Part shown: one piece after another, positions 1 through 14,451 of the stretch
How the letters are laid out: every line of letters begins with the position of its first letter
How positions within the stretch are numbered: position 1 is the stretch's first letter
From: Acanthamoeba sp. SK_2022b
Taxonomy: Eukaryota; Discosea; Longamoebia; Acanthamoebidae
Direction: 5' to 3'
DNA: 64,000 bases
Assembly: GCA_027943245.1 (NCBI GenBank)
Contig: JANDJZ010000002.1
Location: 27,698 to 91,697, forward strand
Position numbers and translations under genes: made by a program
Notes under the pieces: model-generated
Databases searched by the model: none
What the model was told of the DNA's origin: nothing
Seen by the model: only the letters and a program-made list of their open reading frames with translations

Positions 1-2955
1 CCTTCTTCCTTGCTTGCTCGCTCAAAATGGTGGTGGGATGGCCTGACGTTTGAACTACGGAACCACAGGGACCGTCTTGGACATGATCAACGATGCCGGC
101 CCAGACAAGATGAAGCAAGCCGCTCTGGTGGCGAACCAAATCGTACTCACTAGATACTCGGACAGGCGCGGCGACCGTCGCTTCTACCGCGTGTCGTGTC
201 TCGACTTTGATAAGTGTACTTACGTCCTGCCTGCTGTCGTGCCGTGCCTCTCTGCATCCGCGCGTGCGGGTCAGCGCTGACCCCACCCTAGCACCGGCCA
301 GCACGTTTCCTCGCAGGAAGAAGAAGGAACACAAGTATGCCGAGGCCGAAGAGGAGATGATCTCTTTCCGTGACTACTTCAAAGAGTACACAACCGCCTC
401 CCTAGTTCTCTCTCTCTCTCTCTCTCTCTCTTAGAGTTAATCACCATCTTGCCTGTAGAGCGCACAATCTCGACATCAGGTATATGCATCAGCCTCTTCT
501 CAAGGTCATCGAGAAGAGGAGGCGTCCGACCGACGGCGTTCAGGTCGAGGAGACGCTCTATCTCGTTCCCGAGTTCTGCGTGCTGGCTGGCATGACCGAA
601 AGTTTCCGTACAAATGGCCAGTTACGCCACCGCCTCCCTCCAAACTGTTTGTCCAAAGCTCGCCTCTGGTCTGGGAAAAGACTGACGCGTCAGTCAGGCT
701 GAGGCGCGGGGCCATGGAGGCCACCGGAATGGCAGCGTCCAAGAAGATGGAAAATGTGAAGGCTCTCGTCGGGAGGCTGCAACCGGGCAGTATCGTCGAA
801 GACAGGAAAACCCGGGAGAAGATCGCGCCCGGCAGAGTACGCACAACCGACGCTTGCAGTTAACTGCATGTCGATAGCTCACTGCGACATTGGGGTCCCC
901 GCATGCGCGCACGCAGCTCCTCGCCGAGTGGGGTCTCTACGTCAACGAAAGGCCTATGAGCCTCGTGGGGCGCCAGATCGCTACCGAGCCCCTGGTGATC
1001 GGCTTAGACAAGCAATACCGCATCTCCACTAACACCGGTGCCAGCCTTTGCGCCCTCCCTGGCGAGCTCGCCCGCCGTCCTAATATAGGAACGAAATCTG
1101 TGCGTGGGGGGGGGGCGCAGCGGAATGGCGAGATCTCTTCGGGGCACCTCCAACCAGGCGCGACGGTCCGCCGCGTGAACCCGGCACGGGCCTGTTCAAG
1201 CCCGTGGACATCACGAATTGGGCGCTGTTCCACTTGAGGAACCAGGAAGACAGCGTTAGATCGATGCTCCAAGCCTATGACACGGTGCTCCCTCTCCGCT
1301 CACGCCCTCTTCTTTCCATTGACTCGCTTATCCTAATGCCACTCGACGTCCCAGGTGCTGCCCGAGCTCAAGTTGAAACTTGGGCCGCCGGTGAAGATTG
1401 TGGTTCCCCATGAGAACCACTACGCCGACGAAATGCGACATGTTTGGGAGTACTCTCCCCCTCTTTGTGTTGAGAGCGCATAGCAGCTTTTTATGTGGCC
1501 AAGGATTCGCCCTCTAAAAGCACGTGGTTCGTATGCACATCAGGGAGTCTAAGAAGTCGGGCAAGGCGATCGCTCTCTTCATGGTCATCTTGCCCAGCTC
1601 GAATGCGACGGTCTACGGCAGGATCAAGGCCGTGATGGCGACCACGCCTGTTCTCACCCAATGCGTTCAAGTGCGCACGATCAAGGCCAGCGCGGGCATC
1701 GAATCAAAATGCAAAGGTATCCTTCAGCAGGTGGTTTGCAAGCTCGGCGGGTCGCCGTGGCGGTAGGTCTCCCGCCTCTTGGTCAACTCGTGATGGCAAT
1801 GTGCCCACCTACGCTGTCGTGTCCATCCATCCCAGGACCGACATGGGGCCATTCCGGCAAAGCCCCACGATGATCGTGGGCATCGACGTGTCGCACTCCA
1901 AGACTGCGATCAGAGGATCGGTACTGGCCATGACGGCCACCATCGACCACACCTTCACGCGCTACTTTTCCGATGTAATTGTGCAAGGCCAGGTAAGCTC
2001 GTCCTGTCGCCCTTTCGAGACGCAAGTGCGCTCAACTGTTGGTTTGCTCGCGTTGGCCACCAAGGGCCAAGAACTGGGCTCCGGAATCGCCGCGTGTTTC
2101 GACAAGGCGCTCTTGGCCTTCAAAAACCACAACAACGGCTGCCTGCCGCAACGCATCATCGTGTACCGCGATGACCCTGGCGGCAAGGGAGCGCTCGATG
2201 CCCTGGTAAGCCTCGGTTGTCATCTTCAGAGGATTCCTTGGGTGCTCATTGCTGAGGCAACCTACCTCACCGCAGAAAGAGACCGAGATCGACATGATGC
2301 GCCAGAAGCTGCAGGAACGCGGGGTCCGCGCCAGTCTCACCGTCATCGTTGTCAGGAAGCGCGGCATCGTGCGACTGTTCAACAGGTACTTGTTGGTTTG
2401 TTGGTTTGCATTGTGTGCTGCCCTGTCCTTTCCTCACGCTTGCCCCCCCCCCCAAATCGCCCCATCGCCCAGCGACATGGGCAATCCCCCGCCCGGCACC
2501 CTAGTGGACACGGGCGTGGTGTCAAAGGAGTACAACGACTTTTACCTCATCGCGCACACTTCGCGCAGAGGCACGTGCTCTACCCATAACGTTCGCCATA
2601 TCACGCAGAGCCAACGCTAAGGGGTGACAATGTGTCGGTGCAGGCGCGGTGAAGCCCACTCAGTACCAGATCGTCTATCGAGAGCCGTTGCCCGACGCTC
2701 CTGATATCGCCCTCAACACGCCCAACATCCAGAAGCTGTCCTACCTGCTGTGCCATCTCTACTTCAGTACACCTCCCCTACCGCCCACACGCCACACGCC
2801 GCTAACGCTAGCGTTGCCGTGCTCAAGACTTCATGGGCACCATCGCCGAACCGGCGCCGCTGCGCTACGCCGACCGTCTGGCCAACATGGTGCGTCAGAC
2901 CTTGGGCGGCAGCATTCCGCGCGCCGAGCTGTCCAATTTCCTCTACTACCTGTAG
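1..2955 (+). CDS. PIWI/Argonaute protein, C-terminal part (5' end outside window)
   Basis: Argonaute-family protein that would bind small guide RNAs and may cut target RNA. Joined exons give a PAZ-like part (ANQIVLTRYSDRR, then FKEYMHQPLLKVIEKR across the intron ending near 482), the YLVPEFCVLAG segment typical of PIWI proteins, the Mid region (GKAIALFMVILPSS, KLGGSPWR) and the PIWI RNase H fold (TMIVGIDVSH at about 1870-1893, IIVYRDDPGG at about 2155-2178, IAEPAPLRYADRLA near 2842-2883). Catalytic residues appear to be Asp 1885-1887, Glu 2071-2073, Asp 2170-2172 and Asp 2872-2874, a DEDD set. At least eight short GT-AG introns are present; one holds a (CT)n run at about 407-433. The stop is TAG at 2953-2955. 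The start and N domain lie to the left. Family is certain; the clade, PIWI rather than AGO, is inferred from general look only. Confidence 0.9.
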
Positions 2956-3424
2956 GCCAGTCTTTGGTGCGCCCTCTGTCTCTGCTCCGTGCGTCGTTGC
3001 TGCACGGGCCGTGTTTTGATTGACGGAGCATGCGCTTTTCTCCCCCTCTACCTCCTCGCGTTCATGTAAAGAGAGCGGCGAGGGCTCTCGTCCCTCTCGA
3101 GAGGTCTCTACACGCACCCCTTATACTCCCTTCGAATTTAGAAACACAGCACCACTAACAGCATCTCTACCAACATCGCCATCTTCTCGCACCGTTAGCG
3201 GGGAGGCTCCTTTTTCAGCCACACGCGATTCTCCTAAAAAGGGACAGTTATGCGCCAAGAAGGACAAAGAAACAGAGCTGCCCGCTGCGGAGGAACATAA
3301 CAAGACGCTCTGGCCACAACCACAGCAGCAACAAGCCTTTTTTCTTTCCTTAGGGAGACATTAGCGCAGAGAGAGAGAGAGAGAGTAGAGAGGAGAAAGC
3401 TAGCCCTGGCGAAGATTGAAAGGA
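2956..3424. other. Intergenic region
   Basis: This is the 3' side of the PIWI gene and the 5' side of the first PH kinase. The only structure seen is a short (GA)n run at about 3368-3386, some 40 bases before the kinase ATG. No convincing gene was found on either strand. Confidence 0.5.
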
Positions 3425-5556
<2,132 letters not shown>

Positions 5557-5680
5557 GGTCCCCGGCACGCTCGAGCCGGCCCAGAAGCCCGCTCACGTCT
5601 CTCTTTTGTACCCCTTGCCTCACCTCTCCCCCCTCCGCCGCATCTCTCTTGCCCCGCCCCGCGCCAACCGCGATGTCTAC

Positions 5681-5686
5681 AATAAA
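5681..5686 (+). terminator. AATAAA polyadenylation signal of PH kinase copy 1
   Basis: Canonical hexamer about 125 bases after the stop codon of the plus-strand kinase, in a region with no coding signal. No equivalent hexamer was seen for the converging minus-strand kinase. Confidence 0.6.
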
Positions 5687-5835
5687 ACTACCCCCCTTGT
5701 GAATGCTGCGTGCGGGTAATGTACAGCGATCTCTGGTTTGTAGAGAAGAGAGAGCGAGAGAGAGAGAGAGAGAGATAGGCGCCCGATGGCGAAACTGAAG
5801 GCCGATAGATGTCGTTCGAGGAGCAAAGGAAAGGG

Positions 5836-7641
5836 TCAGTGCGTCGAGAGAATGGCGGAGGGGGACACGTAGGTAAAGCCGTCCAGGTGGGCCTGCTTGG
5901 CAAGCTCAGAGTCCATCTGGTCGCTGGGAGTGTCCCTAACCCTCTCGTTGGTGAACATGGGATCGATCATGGCAACCGACATCGGGTCGCTCTGTTCAGA
6001 CGGACGCTCCCCGGTGTGCGTGAGTTCTCGTTGACAGAACGGGCAAAAAAAAGAAGAAAAAAGGAGCAATCTCGGGACGTACAACAGGCGGGATATAGGG
6101 CGGGGTGACCTTCCGCTCAGCCATCTTGTCCCAATCGATGGCCTTGAAGAATGGGTGCGCCTTGATCTGGTCCGGCTCGCAAAAGCGCTCTGACGGGTCT
6201 CGCTCGAGCAGCCGCCCCAACAGGTCGGCGGCCGCCTAACGAGGAGAAACAGGGGTTGATCTAGTCGGCCTCCGCGCATATAAAACAACAGAGAGTGGTG
6301 GCCTCGTACATCGCCTATCTTGGCGGAAAGCTGCAGCTTCTCGTTCATGATCTTTGCGTACATCGTCCCTCGGTCGGTGTCGAAAAAAGGCGACTTGCCC
6401 ATAAGCATCTCGTACAGAAGCGCACCGAAGCTCCACCAGTCGACCTCCTTGCCATAGCCCATTCCCGTCAACAGTTCTGGAGCTGTCCCACCGATGTTAG
6501 AACCAGAGCGCTGGCGGTGAGTATATCTCAAGGAAGGGCCGCGGACTTACCAAAGTATTCTGGGGTGCCGCAGATGGTGGCTGTCCTTACGTCCTTGCTC
6601 ACGAAGCCCTCTTTGGAGATGCCGAAGTCGGTCATACAGATATGTCCATCGGCAGTCAGCAGAACGTTCTCAGGCTTGAGGTCACTGTTTGTGTGTGTGT
6701 GTGTGTGTTGATTCAGCAAGCTTAGATCGAAGGCGATGATTCCGCTTACCGGTAGATGATGCCCTGCTTGTGAAGGTACTCCAGACCGAGCAAGATCTCG
6801 GCCGAGTAGAAGCGAGCTCGGTCGGCCTTGAACTTACCCTTCCTCTGCAGATGGCTGAACAGTTCGCCTCCGTTGATGTAGTCCATCACGAAGTAGAACT
6901 TTTCGTCGGTCTGAAATGAGAAATAGAGCTTGACCAGGAAGGGTGACGACAGCTTCATCAAGATCGATTTCTCGGTAGTAAGGTGCTTGATCTCGTTGCG
7001 ATCAATGACGGTCTTCTTGTTGAGCACCTTCATGGCGAAGATCTTCCCCGAGACCTTGTGTCGCACTTGCAGTACCTGTGGACATTGCGTGGTGTCTCTC
7101 ATGAGATGACGTGAGACATAACTACTCGGACTCTGCCACGCACCTTGCCGAAGGTGCCCCGACCGACCACGCACAGCGCCTGGAAGTCATTGATGTTCGC
7201 CTTGGAGGGCAGCTCGGGAGGGGTAATGGGTATCACGCCGTTGATGGCGTCCCTAGAGCGGTTTATAGCCTCTATCCATTGGTTCACCAGCTGCCTGGTG
7301 TCCGCAGAGAAGTAGTAGGTGCGCTGCGCTGTTTCAACTTCGAAGCAGTTTTTCTTTTTGTAGCGCACTGGCCGCACGTCTGTGACCGTTTTCATGTCCA
7401 ACTGCCCCTTAAGCACGGCCCCCTTCACTCGACGCAATAGCAGAATCAGATATCATGATATGATTAAAAGGCAGTTGTGTGCGCTTACCTTTTTCGCTTG
7501 GTATGAGAGTATGCCCTCGTTAAGGATGCACCAGCGCTTCTTCCACGTCTTTATAGCACCACCCTCTTTAATGAGGAAGCCTTCCATCAGGTTGAGCGAC
7601 CCGCTGCTGGCAAGAGGACGGTCCTTTTTGATGAAGGACAT
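5836..7641 (-). CDS. PH domain AGC-type Ser/Thr kinase (PKB/Akt-like), copy 2
   Basis: Second kinase of the same architecture as the plus-strand neighbour: PH domain ([19 protein letters not shown], then [16 protein letters not shown]), kinase domain ([67 protein letters not shown]) and AGC tail ending [12 protein letters not shown], where Leu replaces the first Phe of the hydrophobic motif. Conserved motifs look intact, so it should be active. Start ATG at 7641 (an upstream in-frame ATG does not occur; 7653 is not an ATG context I trust); stop at 5836-5838. Introns fall at similar places in the two copies, supporting duplication. The 5' end is 166 bases from the divergent NDUFAF3-like gene. 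One intron near 6689-6709 holds a (TG)n run. Confidence 0.93.
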
Positions 7642-7807
7642 GATGATACACAAGAGCCCGTGGGCTGTTTCAAGCTGATACCAACCTTGATGAGGGCCAC
7701 CTTCGCGAACCCGGGCTAGAGTTCACTAAAAGGACACAGGCTTTTCCTTTTGCCAAATCACTGAATTGGGGAAATTAAGGAAGGAAAAAACAGATAAAAC
7801 CAACAAG
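7642..7807. promoter_or_regulatory. Short divergent promoter region (PH kinase copy 2 / NDUFAF3-like)
   Basis: Only 166 bases separate the two oppositely directed ATG codons, so both promoters must lie here or inside the genes. I see no clear TATA box. Confidence 0.5.
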
Positions 7808-8508
7808 ATGGCCATGCGACGTGCAGAGAGGGCGAATTGCCTGCTTCGATTGCGCAGCTCACATGCATCTGCAGCCCTACCTATGGTGAATCGCCGTTCG
7901 CTTCAGCCACGGCAGCGATGGCTGGCAACGAAATCGTCGGAGATGGACAAAAGGATGGCAGCTGCAGGACCGCGTTTGCCGGGCGAGTACGACGTATTCG
8001 GAGACGATGAGGGAGAGCGTGGTGGCAACAAGATCATGGTAGATGGTTACAGCGGGGCACGGTTTAGCATCAACGGCGTGCTGCTGCCTGGCCCTCTCTT
8101 CCTCCTTCCAACACTGCCCCTCGCCTGGAACGTTACTTCTCTCGACGATCTATCGCCTGAGTCCCTTGCTCTCGCTTATTCCGTTCGCCCTAGAGTGTGT
8201 ACGCTTTCTTGCATCTTCAGTGTTGTGCCCAACACGGATTATTTACGCTCCTTGTTAGCCATCCTTATCGTGGGCTGTGGCCAAAGGATCAAGATGATCG
8301 ACCCGGAGCTGCGTAACTTCTTTCGTCAGAAGGGCATCTCCATCGAGGCGCTCGACACGGTACCCCCCCAGCAACCTTTCGCGCTTTTGCCGCGCTCACC
8401 GCCTCCCTCTACGCCAACGTGCAGTGGAATGCAGTGGCGACGTGGAACATCCTCAACCAAGAGGACCGAGCTGTGGCGGCCGCCCTTATGCCCTTTGACT
8501 ATGAATGA
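7808..8508 (+). CDS. NDUFAF3: NDUFAF3-like mitochondrial complex I assembly factor (MTH938 domain)
   Basis: Predicted assembly factor for respiratory complex I in mitochondria. The N-terminus (MAMRRAERANCLLRLRSS, then QRWLATKS) is rich in Arg and Ser and lacks acidic residues, as a mitochondrial presequence does. The MTH938-type core is recognisable: VDGYSGARFSINGVLLPGP, LPLAWNVTSLDDLSPESL, ILIVGCG, then FFRQKGISIEALDT joined across an intron to WNAVATWNILNQEDRAVAAA and the closing LMPFDYE. Family proteins end in the same NxLxxExRxVAAALxP pattern. Start ATG 7808; stop TGA 8506-8508; at least two introns (about 8190-8265 and 8360-8414). Length is normal for the family. Identification rests on motif recall, not a search. 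Confidence 0.82.
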
Positions 8509-8848
8509 GGGAGACCCTTGTCTCTTGGCAGAGGAGACATACGTGGCTAAGCGTGGCAAGAGACACGGCCTGTACAAAAAGGCGTTATCTATGTGAGAGG
8601 AAGTGTGGTCTGGTTGAGGACCGCTACGTGGCGCTGGGCGAATAGCATGTCACTAAATACGCATAGCCTGCCACAACATGTTGCAACAGATGTCTCCTTC
8701 GTCACGGTACGTCAGTTCCCTTGTCTCGGTCCCAATCACCTCCCAATTCCGTGGACAGCCCACCAGTCTCCTCTTGTCCTGCCGCAAGTAGCGCACTCAA
8801 GAGGCCACCGTAGAGACGCTCAGCACGCTTCTCCACGCGCAAGACACC
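8509..8848. other. Intergenic region
   Basis: Contains the 3' end of the NDUFAF3-like gene and the 5' region of the DUF2236 gene. I see no further gene and no repeat. Confidence 0.45.
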
Positions 8849-10318
8849 ATGATAGCCGCAACAACGATGCTCTCACTCCGTTCTCTACTGATCGCCCTCA
8901 TGGGTATGGCGGGCACGCTCGCATTTTCGTTGATGCGACGCCGCCGCAGGGCGAGCAAGGCCCAACGCCGGGAGTGGAAGGACCCCCAAACGCAGTGCGA
9001 AGCCATTTACCACCACCTGTGCTGCTACGAGTTCCCCTGGGAATGCTTCTACGGCATCAACTTCGCCTTCTACCGCACCTTCGCCTCGCCCTCCATCGCA
9101 CAACTCTACCACTCGACCGGTAGGTGTCGTCTTATTCGTTTTGTGCGCCCACAGTGCCTCCTCTTACAGCGTAGTGCCCTCATGTCACGGTACCGCCTGG
9201 AAGGCCACATCGTCAAGACTGCAGGCAAGAGGGTAGCGGACACCGACATCATGATGCATGCCTGGATCGGTTCACGCACACCCCTTCCTTGCGTTGTGCG
9301 AGCACTCCAGGCTGACCCTTTTACGTAGACTTCGGGATAGACAGCCCGGAGGGGCGCGAGTCATGGGAGCACCTCAATCGTCTGCATGCCATGTGGAAGA
9401 AACGGATGAGCAATGAGGATTTCGTCTACGTGCTTTGCTGCTTCATCGTGGACACCATCCGTTTCATTGACGTCTTTGGCTGGCGCCAGCTCAGCTCGAT
9501 CGAACGTGAAGGTGCGAGGCCTTGCTCTCTCCCCGCCCCCATCCTTGAGTTTCAGCTGAAGTTCGACCGTGCCACAGCGCTCTACCATTTCTGGGCCAAG
9601 CTCGGGAGGAGGATGGAGATCAAGGACATCCCCTATTCGCTCGAGGAGGCCAAACGCGTGGTAGAGGAGTATGTCGCTTCCGACGCCAGGGCAGCCGACA
9701 CCAGTGAGGGGCACCACTTGACCGAGGCCATGACAGATCTGCTGTGCCAGTACGCGTTTCTATTCCCGGTTTATGGTTGGTCTCTGCTTCAGAGGCCAGA
9801 AACCGATCCGACCCGCTGCACACCAGGTGGTATTGGTTCCTGCCCCGACGGCTCGTCCGCAGCGGCGCGAGCGCGCTCCTGTTCGTCATAGGAGGTCCGA
9901 CCTTCGTGCGCAAGCTGGGCCTGAGCGAACCTTCGCCGGTCACGCTCCACGCTCTGCTCGCTCTCGGGCATCTTCGATCTGCCGTGCTCTCCTGCCTTCC
10001 CATGCGTACAAAGTATCGAGAACGGAGTTGTTGGTAGTGATGGCGAATCTAACAGTCGTTGATTTCTTTGGTGGCAGGCCGAGACGACTCTCCGAGATCC
10101 TGATGCAGGCCCACTACCCTCTGGCCATGGCCACCAGCGTCGCCCGCGCCAATCAGCCCTCGAGCGATCGCCGTGATCGCGCCAAGCTGATGGACTTTTC
10201 TCTGGTGGGGCCCGTAGGCATTCTGTCCGCCCTCGAGGAGTACGTCAGCCAAAGCTGCCTTTATGCATGTCGCCTGCCATTGACAAGTGGAATGCGTGGT
10301 TGTGAAGGGCGCGCCTAA
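8849..10318 (+). CDS. DUF2236 / MpaB-like membrane-anchored oxygenase
   Basis: Predicted ER- or membrane-bound haem oxygenase-type protein of the MpaB/latex-clearing DUF2236 family. A single N-terminal membrane anchor (LSLRSLLIALMGMAGTLAF followed by RRRRR) precedes the domain: FYGINFAFYRTFASPSIAQL, then TDIMMHAWIDFG joined across an intron, ESWEHLNRLHAMWKKRMSNE with the family His, FVYVLCCFIVDTIRFIDVFG, WRQLSSIERE and MEIKDIPYSLEEAK. Start ATG at 8849. The last intron appears to be 10011-10077, which joins CLPMRTK to PRRLSEILMQAHYPLA in frame and gives a stop at 10316-10318. Substrate unknown. The C-terminal tail after about 10200 does not match the family in any way I recognise. Confidence 0.72.
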
Positions 10319-10830
10319 ATAGCGTGGCCACGGCGAGCCCGGCCAACCATCGAAGCAGGTCCACCACTGTGTGATACGACCACCAAGTTCGCCTCCCACA
10401 ATTTGTGAAGCGAACTGAGCGGAAAACAAACAAATGAACCAATCGTGCGCCAGCTACGCCGTAAAAATCCAACCAATGGCATGGCTTCTTTTTAGTGCGT
10501 CGGTTGCCATTTTTTATTATTTTTTTATCGCGCCAAAGATCGAAGAAGACAAAAAGCGAAGGGCGGCTGTATACCGCTACGACGTAGCGCATCGCCCCAC
10601 CCACTCGCGCAACACCAGAGGTCGGTGTGGTAAATCCGCCTTTTCTCATCTGATTAGTTATACAACCGAATTCCAAGTTCAACTTTTGCTCCACAAACTT
10701 CATTGTACGCTTTTCTCAAGCGTACTTCAGTCACATCACAAGTTCACATCCTAGAGGAGTGAGTTCTCTGCGATACCTCGCTTTTCTGGCGCTAAACTTA
10801 TTATTATTTTCATATTTGTGCCAGCTGGCC
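10319..10830. other. AT-richer intergenic region
   Basis: About 510 bases, clearly richer in A/T than the flanking exons (for example near 10505-10530 and 10795-10815). It probably carries the 3' UTR of the DUF2236 gene and the promoter of the zinc-finger gene. No gene recognised. Confidence 0.45.
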
Positions 10831-13558
10831 ATGGAGCAGCCGGCACCCTCGACCATCAATGGCACCGTGGGTTCGTCAACTTCATCATCTTCGACGTCTT
10901 CGAGTTCATCGGGGCCGCTGTCTCCGACGTTGGCCGGATCGTCGACCAGGCCCGCTACAGCGGAAACCAGCGCAGCGCTGTCACAGCGACCATCTGCCGC
11001 AGACACCCCGCTTACTTCTCCTTTGCCTCCGCCTCTTCAGCGATACCCACCGCCCGCCACGGCCATCGCGACGCCAGGGGCTCCACAGCGCGCACAAATG
11101 GGCGACAACTCCCACACCGCACCATCACCGACTCCTATACCCTCGTCGGCATCGTCAAGCGGGTCTGCCAACGCTCAGACGCCTAGCCTTGTCAGGCTGC
11201 CCTTCTCTCTCGCCACGCCACCTGCGTCCGCTTCTCCTTCGCCAACGCCCGTTTCCTCCTCCTCCTCTACCTCTTTATCTAATACCAGCACTGTTGCTAC
11301 GCCGAGTCCCGCATCACGCAGCCTCGCATTCTCTCCTTCTTCTTCTTCTTCTTCGCAGGCGTCTCCGTCTCCTTCCATTTCCATGTCACCCTCAACAGCT
11401 GCGCCCCTTCCCCGACCGTCGACCTCGGCTGCCGGGACTGCGGCGTCCCTCGCCCCAAGGTCTACGTTCGCTCCGTCAGCATCGACAGCGAATGCGCTGG
11501 CGGCTACGAGGGCGGCCGTCTACACACAGCCGCCACTGCCGGTCGGCGCCACTCCCGGACTGACGGCCAAGACTGCAGCGGCGGCGGCTGCTGCCGCCGG
11601 AGGCACCCGACCGCTTCTCCCCGCGGGGGCACCGCTCACCCCACTGCCGCCGTTGGCCAGCGTGCTCGCCTCCATTTTCCTACCGCCGCCTCAAACCAAG
11701 ATCGTGCAGCCCACGGTGCCGCCAGCCGCAGGCGCGCTTCGGCCTACGGCGCCCGCCGTTCCGCAACAGGCCACTGCCCCTACTGCTCCCCCGCTCGCGC
11801 CGCCCTCCTCACGCAACGCGACACACGCGCAAGCGTCGACGTTGTCCACGCAGCAGCAAACGGCAGCGGCAACTCCTGCCTCGCAGCAGGCGACAACAAC
11901 TCCGGGGACTGGTTCGGCTCAGCCTGGCGCTGCGGCGACGCCGGCGGGGGTGATCGTTGGGCCGCGCGCGCCCCCGTCTCAGGCCTCTTCTGCGCTGCCC
12001 GGCCCGTCGGCATCCATATCGCTCCCGATCCTGCTGCCCATGCCCGCGCTCAAGCGGGCGCGTGACATCTTCTTTCCCGAGCCGCGACCGTTCAAGGGCC
12101 TGCCGGGGCGCGACCCCTACGCGTCGGTCTTCTCCATATCTCCGCAGATCGTAAACCGATTCAACAAGCGGGAGGAGCTCTACGGCCGCTTCATCATCCC
12201 CATCACCAAGACCAAGGTGCCCCACTCCGGCCTTCCTTTCTTTCCTCGTTTTCGTTTAAAATCTGAAAAATAATTTTATATGTACATGTAAATGTAAATG
12301 TTTGTTTTATATGACGTGCAGGAGCCTGACCCCTTCAACGAGGTCGACATCAAACTGATGCGGCTCCACTTTGACAACTTTCCGTCGCGGCTGTCTGGCC
12401 GACCCTCTCCGGCCCCGCCGCAGACGTCGGCCTCTGCACAGCCTCCCAAGAAGAAACGAAAGACCGCCGCCGCTGCCGCCGGCGCCACCCCCAAGAAGGA
12501 GGTGGACGCCGCCGACGGCGAGCACAAGGAAGCACTCGACAGCGAAGAAGAGTACGCGCTCCATTCGCCTGCCCGCCCCTATCTTGTTGACCACGCGCGC
12601 TACTTGGTTGACCAATCAATCGTTTTGATGTGTGTTGTGTTGATGAAATGCACACTACTCAAGGCCGGAGAAGAAGCAGAAGCGGAAGCGAAGGCTGGCC
12701 AAGGAGATCAACAGGAAGTTTCCGTGCACGTTCCCCCGCTGCGAGAAGGCCTACGGCACCCAGGGCGCCCTAGACCAGCACATGCGGAAGAAGCACGCCG
12801 ACGCCCGACTGCACCCGCCGCCCGCCGCCGCGACGGCCGCCTCGCCCTCCGTCCGCAATCCGCTTCATCCGCTGGCCTTCGCGCCCCAACCCACCCCCTC
12901 CGCGGTCGGCGCCGCCGCCCACACAACGCCGGCCTCGTCGTCTACCTCCTCGCCCTCCCTCTTATCTTCATCGAGCCCGGCCACGACGACATCAACGACG
13001 CCGCTGCACAACTTTGCCCCGCTGCCGTCGCCCTTCACGTCGTCTACCATGTCCTCGCCCCAGCTGCCTTCATCCATCTCCGCATCTAGGCCAGTCCCCG
13101 CCGGCACCGTCGTCGCTCCCCTCCCAAAGGCGCCCGCCGGGTTGGTTGGCACGTACGGCGCGCCCTGCACTAGTGTTTCTCCCCCTCTTTCAGTGACTGA
13201 CAAGCAATTACTGGCTCTGAATGAATGTAGGTTCGCTACCGGCGCCACGCCGCTTGCTACTGCGGCGTCTCTGGCGTCTTCATCGTCGCCTTCTTCTTCA
13301 TCGTCGCCTTCTTCTGCGCAGGGCTCTTTGGTTCCTTCGGTGTCCTCTCCTTTCCCGATCGCTCCTTCTGCTCCGATCACCCTTTGGGATGCGACCGTCG
13401 CGCCGACAGCGGCTCGGCAGCCGGTGGTGCCACCGCAGCAGCAGCTACCCCCGCCACCAGAGCCACTGCCACCGCCTCCGCCACTCCTCGCCTCCCCCGC
13501 CCCATCTTCATCATCTGCAGCTCCCAGCCGCAGCGCTGACCGGATGGACCAAACCTGA
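10831..13558 (+). CDS. C2H2 zinc-finger protein with long Ser/Thr/Pro/Ala-rich N-terminus
   Basis: Likely nuclear DNA- or RNA-binding protein. The first about 410 residues are low-complexity Ser, Thr, Pro and Ala. Ordered sequence begins at MPALKRARDIFFPEPRPF and LYGRFIIPITKTK, joined across an intron (about 12213-12321) to EPDPFNEVDIKLMRLHFDNF. A basic PPKKKRK is a plausible nuclear localisation signal at about 12448-12468. A single finger follows: FPCTFPRCEKAYGTQGALDQ then HMRKKH, spacing Cys-x4-Cys-x12-His-x4-His. The rest is again Ser/Pro/Ala-rich, ending in Gln/Pro runs. I chose the ATG at 10831; the reading frame stays open to 10759 but begins with GTG. An extra intron ending near 13231 is possible. 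Function not assignable beyond the finger. Confidence 0.78.
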
Positions 13559-13648
13559 GACCTCCCCGACGAATCAGCCATTTTTCTTTATTTTCTGAGC
13601 TTTAAAACAGGGAAAAAAAGAGAGAAAAAAGGGAGCAGACAAACGCTT

Positions 13649-14199
13649 ATGGAGACGAGGGCGCAACACGAGGAAGGGACGGCATTGGAGCCTCAGCCCC
13701 TCCGCGAGCAGCTGGTGGCCCAGTTTGCAGCGCGGTTCTGCTCGAGCAGGTTCGTTGATGCCGAATCCGACGCCGACGCCAGTGTCGAGGAGGACCTCAG
13801 TGAGCCCGCCTATCGTCGCGAAGTGGAGGCAATGCCAGTCCCTCTCCGGCTGGCCGTCTTCCACTTCCTTTGCAAACACATGCGGTCCGTAATATTTCTT
13901 TTTATTTATTTATTTATTTCTCACACTCTATCTATACAGGCTCGGCAGCGGCGAGCTGAACGAGCCGGTCTTTGGCCGCCGTATGGACTCCTCTCCTCCC
14001 ACGCGTCGCCTGAGCCCATCTCCAGCACACGACACCTTGAAGCTCTCGCTGATGCATCGATCGTGCGCACAGGGCTGCTTGGCGATCGAGTGTGGCCTCT
14101 TATCGAGGACCTCCCTCTCACCTCTCTCAACCTTGCAAAGATGGACCAGCTGTTTGGCAGTACGCGCCGCTGCCTTCTGCCTCTCTCTCTCTCTCTCTC

Positions 14200-14252
<53 letters not shown>

Positions 14253-14451
14253 AAGGCGACATGACGAGCTCATGACGCCTCTTCCAGGTCGCAAGGAGCG
14301 GGGCGCGCGAGGCGACATGACGGGCATACTGCTGGAGGGCCTGCTCGAGTGGGGTCCGGCCGACAGCCTCACGCACTTGGACATCCTGACCTCCGCACCC
14401 GATGACCTGGACTGCTCCCCAGCCACCTGGGGCTGCCTCAACTGCCACGTA

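Noticed and set aside
1801..2589. 262-codon plus-strand frame starting MPTYAVVSIHP
   Set aside because: The first codons are intron and the last part changes frame; the true PIWI exons begin after the acceptor near 1845.
12865..13581. Long minus-strand open frame (238 codons) opposite the zinc-finger protein
   Set aside because: It is antisense to a Ser/Pro/Ala-rich coding region in a GC-rich genome, where the complementary frame is readily open; the Gly/Glu-rich product has no domain.
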